From an uncultured Duganella sp. (GTDB taxonomy: Bacteria > Pseudomonadota > Gammaproteobacteria > Burkholderiales > Burkholderiaceae), in assembly GCA_946482635.1 (NCBI GenBank), contig CAMLSG010000161.1, forward strand, positions 1 to 12,613: a stretch of 12,613 nucleotides of DNA, written 5' to 3'. Position 1 is the first letter of the stretch, and each line of letters starts with the position of its first letter. Both the position numbers and the translations under genes were made by a program. Below the pieces are notes generated by a model. The model made no database searches. It saw nothing but the letters and a program-made list of their open reading frames with translations, and had not been told where the DNA came from. Of the stretch, positions 8,980-12,613 are shown in pieces.

Positions 8980-9868
8980 CCGGACGCGCAGCGTGCTCTC
9001 CTTCGTCGGGGAGATTGGCGACACAGCCAGCAGCCTGTGGTGGGACTTCTTCGACTGGCTGGCCCAGGTGCCCCTGCGCCAGCTGGTAGTGACGTGGATG
9101 CTCGCCTTCCTGCTCGGCCTGACGCCCGTGCTGCATCCGAAACAGGTTGCCTTCTTCATCATCGGCTCGGCCGGCCTGAAGATCCTCGCCGGCGGCAAGC
9201 GCAAGGCGGAAATCGAAGCGCGCAAGGCGGCCGCGCAAGCCGGCACGGAAAGCCTGGAGCGGCGCCTGGTGGAAGCCCAGATGTCGGCCCTGCAGGCGCA
9301 AGTCGAACCGCATTTCCTGTTCAATACCCTGGCCCTGATCGGCCAGCTGATCGAGACCGATCCGCCGGAAGCGGCCAAGATCCATACCCACCTGATCGAA
9401 TACCTGCGCGCCACCCTGCCCCAGATGCGCTCGCGCGGCAACGGCACGCTGGGCCGCCAGATCCAGATGGCGCGCTCCTACCTCGCCATCATGCAAGCCC
9501 GCATGAAATCGCGCCTGTCCGTCTCGATCGACGTGCCCCAGGAACTGGAAAGCGCCACTTTCCCCCCGATGATGCTGCAGATCCTGATCGAGAATTCGAT
9601 CAAGCACGGCCTCGAGCCGAAAGTGGAAGGCGGCCGCATCGACATTCGCGCCAGCGTCAGCGGCAGTGTGCTGCAAGTCGACGTGCAGGACGACGGCGTC
9701 GGTTTCAACGCCTATGCCGGCGACGGCGTCGGCCTGACCAATGTACGCGAGCGCCTGAAGCTGATGTACGGCACGCGCGCCCAATTGCTGATCGAGCAGC
9801 CGATGGACGGCGGCTGCCGCGCCACCATCTGCATCCCGTTCGCACCGGACATTTTTGCCAAGCCCTAA
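8972..9868 (+). CDS. LytS/YehU-type sensor histidine kinase
   Basis: This is an inner-membrane histidine kinase of 298 aa. Two hydrophobic segments at about 37-52 and 57-73 form a membrane hairpin with essentially no extracytoplasmic loop. A basic, helical linker (KRKAEIEARKAAAQ) follows. The His_kinase domain carries phospho-acceptor His114 in QVEPHFLFNTL, and the HATPase domain has the N box IENSIKHG (206-213), DDGVGF (240-245) and GVGLTNVRERL (252-262). All catalytic motifs look intact. I start it at the ATG at 8972, which overlaps the membrane-protein gene by 8 bp with GGAGA 11 bases upstream; a TTG at 8954 is the only longer option. The response regulator begins 3 bp after its stop, so the pair is cognate. 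The signal is unknown. Confidence 0.93.
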   Translation: MGNRTRSVLSFVGEIGDTASSLWWDFFDWLAQVPLRQLVVTWMLAFLLGLTPVLHPKQVAFFIIGSAGLKILAGGKRKAEIEARKAAAQAGTESLERRLVEAQMSALQAQVEPHFLFNTLALIGQLIETDPPEAAKIHTHLIEYLRATLPQMRSRGNGTLGRQIQMARSYLAIMQARMKSRLSVSIDVPQELESATFPPMMLQILIENSIKHGLEPKVEGGRIDIRASVSGSVLQVDVQDDGVGFNAYAGDGVGLTNVRERLKLMYGTRAQLLIEQPMDGGCRATICIPFAPDIFAKP

Positions 9869-9871
9869 GCC

Positions 9872-10654
9872 ATGACCTCCCAGCCCAAAGCCACCGCCAT
9901 CATCGCCGACGACGAAGAACCAATGCGCGACATGCTGCGCAAGCGCCTGCATGAAGCCTGGCCTGAACTGGAGATCGTCGCCGAAGCTGCCAACGGCATC
10001 GAAGCCATCGCGCTGGCCGGCCAGCACCAGCCCGACATCGTCTTCCTCGACATCCGCATGCCCGGACTGACCGGCATCGAAGCGGCGCGCATGCTGTTCA
10101 ACCGTTGCCACATCGTCTTCATCACTGCCTACGACCAATATGCGATCGAGGCCTTTGAACAGGGCGCGCTGGACTACCTGCTCAAGCCCGTCAACCTGGA
10201 GCGCTTGAAAACGGCTTGCGAACGCCTGCAATCTCGCCTCGGCAAGACACCCAACAATATCGAGCGCCAACTGAGCCAGCTCCTGCAGCAGAGCGGCCGC
10301 AGCCCGGCCGGCGCGCCGGCGCAACCCGAATACCTGCACTGGATCCAGGCCCAGGTCGGCAACAGCCTGCGCATGATCTCGACCAAGGAAGTGTTGTTCT
10401 TTCGCGCCGATGAAAAATATACGCGCGTCCAGACTGCGCAAGGCGAATTCCTGATCCGCAAGACCTTGAAGGAACTGGAAGATGAGCTGGACCCGAACGA
10501 ATTCTGGCGCATCCACCGTTCCACCCTCGTGCGCGTCGACGCGATTGCCGAAGTGACGCGCGACCTGCGCGGCCGCCAGATGGTCCGCGTGCGCAACTCG
10601 ACGGAAGAACTCGAAGTCAGCCGCGGCAACACCCATTTATTCCAGCAAATGTAA
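9872..10654 (+). CDS. LytTR-family response regulator
   Basis: This is a cytoplasmic two-component response regulator of 260 aa that acts as a DNA-binding transcription factor. The receiver domain (about 6-122) has the acidic pair Asp13/Asp14, phospho-acceptor Asp60 in FLDIRMPG, Thr85 in FITAYD and Lys105 in LLKPV. A linker rich in Gln, Ser, Pro and Ala follows, and then a LytTR domain (about 155-258) with EVLFFRADEKYTRVQT, EFWRIHRSTLVRVDAI and the C-terminal EELEVSRGNTHLF. The start lies 3 bp after the kinase stop without a good Shine-Dalgarno, implying coupling to kinase translation. LytTR regulators usually bind paired short repeats upstream of targets; I cannot identify its targets here. 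Confidence 0.95.
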   Translation: MTSQPKATAIIADDEEPMRDMLRKRLHEAWPELEIVAEAANGIEAIALAGQHQPDIVFLDIRMPGLTGIEAARMLFNRCHIVFITAYDQYAIEAFEQGALDYLLKPVNLERLKTACERLQSRLGKTPNNIERQLSQLLQQSGRSPAGAPAQPEYLHWIQAQVGNSLRMISTKEVLFFRADEKYTRVQTAQGEFLIRKTLKELEDELDPNEFWRIHRSTLVRVDAIAEVTRDLRGRQMVRVRNSTEELEVSRGNTHLFQQM

Positions 10655-10669
10655 GGCGCCCGCGCTCGC

Positions 10670-10698
10670 TTGCCCCCTGTACGGTGCTAGTCTATATT
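10670..10698 (+). promoter_or_regulatory. Candidate sigma70 promoter of the second VOC/NTF2 cassette
   Basis: TTGCCC (10670-10675) and TATATT (10693-10698, 5 of 6 to the -10 consensus) are spaced by exactly 17 bp. The pair lies in the 78-bp gap after the response regulator and 34 bp before the first VOC start. It is the best-looking promoter in the window. Confidence 0.55.
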
Positions 10699-10732
10699 GT
10701 CCTGACTACGCTGCGTTTTCAGGGAGAGAACG

Positions 10733-11158
10733 ATGACGATTCCAAAGGCCACGCGCGCGACCATCATGCCTTGCCTGCGTTACCGCGACGCGCCCGCCGC
10801 AATCGATTGGTTGTGTAAAACGTTGGGCTTCAAGGCCGCGCTTGTGGTCCCCAACGAAGACGGCACCATTGCCCACGCCCAGCTTTCCTATGGCAACGGC
10901 ATGATCATGCTAAGCTCCATCTTTGACACCGAGTACGGCCGTTTGCTGAAACAGCCCGCCCAGATCGGATCAGCTGTCACCCAAACCGCCTACCTGGTCG
11001 TCAACGACGCCGACGAGGTGCACGCGCGCTGCGTGCAAGCCGGGGCGCCAATCGAGATGCCCTTGCAGGACGAAGATTACGGCGGCCGTGGATTTACCTG
11101 TCGCGATCCCGAAGGGCATGTGTGGAGCATAGGCACTTATGACCCTTGGGAGCACTGA
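10733..11158 (+). CDS. VOC-family protein, PhnB/glyoxalase-like
   Basis: This is a 141-aa cytoplasmic VOC-fold protein. It opens with ATIMPCLRYRDAPAAIDWLCKTLGF, typical of PhnB-like and bleomycin-resistance-like members, and closes with YGGRGFTCRDPEGHVWSIGTYDPW, where the DPEGHVW strand usually supplies a metal-side residue. The reaction is not assignable. AGGGAGAG precedes the ATG at 10733. Its stop overlaps the next start (TGATG), placing it first in a three-gene coupled cassette. Confidence 0.9.
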   Translation: MTIPKATRATIMPCLRYRDAPAAIDWLCKTLGFKAALVVPNEDGTIAHAQLSYGNGMIMLSSIFDTEYGRLLKQPAQIGSAVTQTAYLVVNDADEVHARCVQAGAPIEMPLQDEDYGGRGFTCRDPEGHVWSIGTYDPWEH

Positions 11159-11556
11159 TGGGACGCACTGTTCACTTTGAGATCCAGGCCAGCGAACCGC
11201 AAGCCCTGATCGATTTTTACGGCAAGATGTTCGACTGGAGCTTTTCCAAATGGGAAGGCGGCGAATACTGGCTGGTCGGCACCGGCGAAGTCGGCGCGCC
11301 CGGCATTAACGGCGGCTTGCTGCCGCGCCGGGGGCCGCGGCCGGAAGAAGGCGCCTCCGTCAATGCCTTTGTCTGTACCGTCGACGTGGAAGACCTCGAC
11401 AAATCATTGGCCCAGCTGAAAGAACTCAAAGGCACTGTCGCCGTGCCAAGGATGCCCGTGCCGGGCGTGGGCTGGCTGGCCTACGCCAAGGACCCGGACG
11501 GCAACATCTTCGGCATGATGCAGAACGATGCCAGCGCATCCTTCGAGGGAGCCTGA
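11158..11556 (+). CDS. VOC-family protein, second copy in cassette
   Basis: This 132-aa VOC-fold protein starts MGRTVHFEIQASEPQALIDFYGKMFDWSF and carries a WLAYAKDPDGNIFGMMQ C-terminal strand. The early His in VHFEI and the acidic or polar residues of the last strands fit a typical VOC metal site, though the ligands are not proven. It is clearly a different subfamily from its neighbour, so it is not a simple tandem duplicate. VOC folds pair up to form an active site, so a heterodimer with the upstream product is conceivable (inference). I start it at the ATG at 11158, which shares a base with the previous stop and has GGGAG upstream; a start 12 bases earlier is less likely. Confidence 0.88.
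   Translation: MGRTVHFEIQASEPQALIDFYGKMFDWSFSKWEGGEYWLVGTGEVGAPGINGGLLPRRGPRPEEGASVNAFVCTVDVEDLDKSLAQLKELKGTVAVPRMPVPGVGWLAYAKDPDGNIFGMMQNDASASFEGA

Positions 11557-12613
<1,057 letters not shown>

Noticed and set aside
8945..10636. 563-codon minus-strand open frame covering the kinase and response regulator
   Set aside because: It is impressive in length, but its frame is the reverse of two motif-complete genes. High third-position GC commonly leaves such antisense frames open.

Overview
The window is chromosomal sequence of a GC-rich Gram-negative bacterium, most likely a betaproteobacterium of the Burkholderiales. A family such as Oxalobacteraceae (Massilia/Janthinobacterium/Duganella type) would fit. 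This placement is an inference from the GC-rich codon use, the beta-alanine aminotransferase beside a divergent MocR regulator, the LytS/LytTR pair and the GGGTC-rich inverted repeat. No marker gene is present to prove it. There are no RNA genes, CRISPR arrays, transposases or phage genes.

Region 1 (1-3775, minus strand) is a catabolic cluster read right to left: omega-amino acid:pyruvate aminotransferase, alanine dehydrogenase (ald), then (methyl)malonate-semialdehyde dehydrogenase (mmsA, cut by the left edge). Together they can take beta-alanine plus pyruvate to malonate semialdehyde plus L-alanine, the semialdehyde on to acetyl-CoA and CO2, and the alanine back to pyruvate, ammonium and NADH. 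The set is therefore self-sustaining for the amino acceptor. A 179-bp compound inverted repeat, bounded by TTAA, sits between the aminotransferase and ald and contains the aminotransferase stop codon.

Region 2 (3776-6011, plus strand) is the probable control block. It holds a divergent promoter region with a CTGTAC direct repeat, a MocR-type regulator (GntR winged helix fused to a fold-type I aminotransferase domain), and a RutR-like TetR regulator overlapping its end by 14 bp. RutR in E. coli senses uracil, and reductive pyrimidine breakdown yields beta-alanine, so the two regulators may read the substrate and its source.

Region 3 (6012-7971, minus strand) is a tightly coupled three-gene unit: a VOC-fold protein, an exported NTF2-like (DUF4440/SnoaL type) protein, and a GAF protein with a degenerate GGDEF domain. 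A stretch just downstream carries an orphan signal-peptide-like mini-ORF. Back-to-back candidate promoters separate this unit from a GNAT acetyltransferase (8073-8624, plus).

Region 4 (8740-10654, plus) is a three-gene signalling unit: a 79-aa membrane protein, a LytS/YehU-type histidine kinase and a LytTR response regulator, with overlaps or 3-bp gaps. Region 5 (10733-11937, plus) is a second VOC/NTF2 cassette: two VOC proteins and an SgcJ/EcaC-like NTF2 protein, joined end to end behind a good candidate promoter. The last gene (11930-12601, minus) is an unrecognised protein that overlaps the cassette tail to tail and may run past the right edge.
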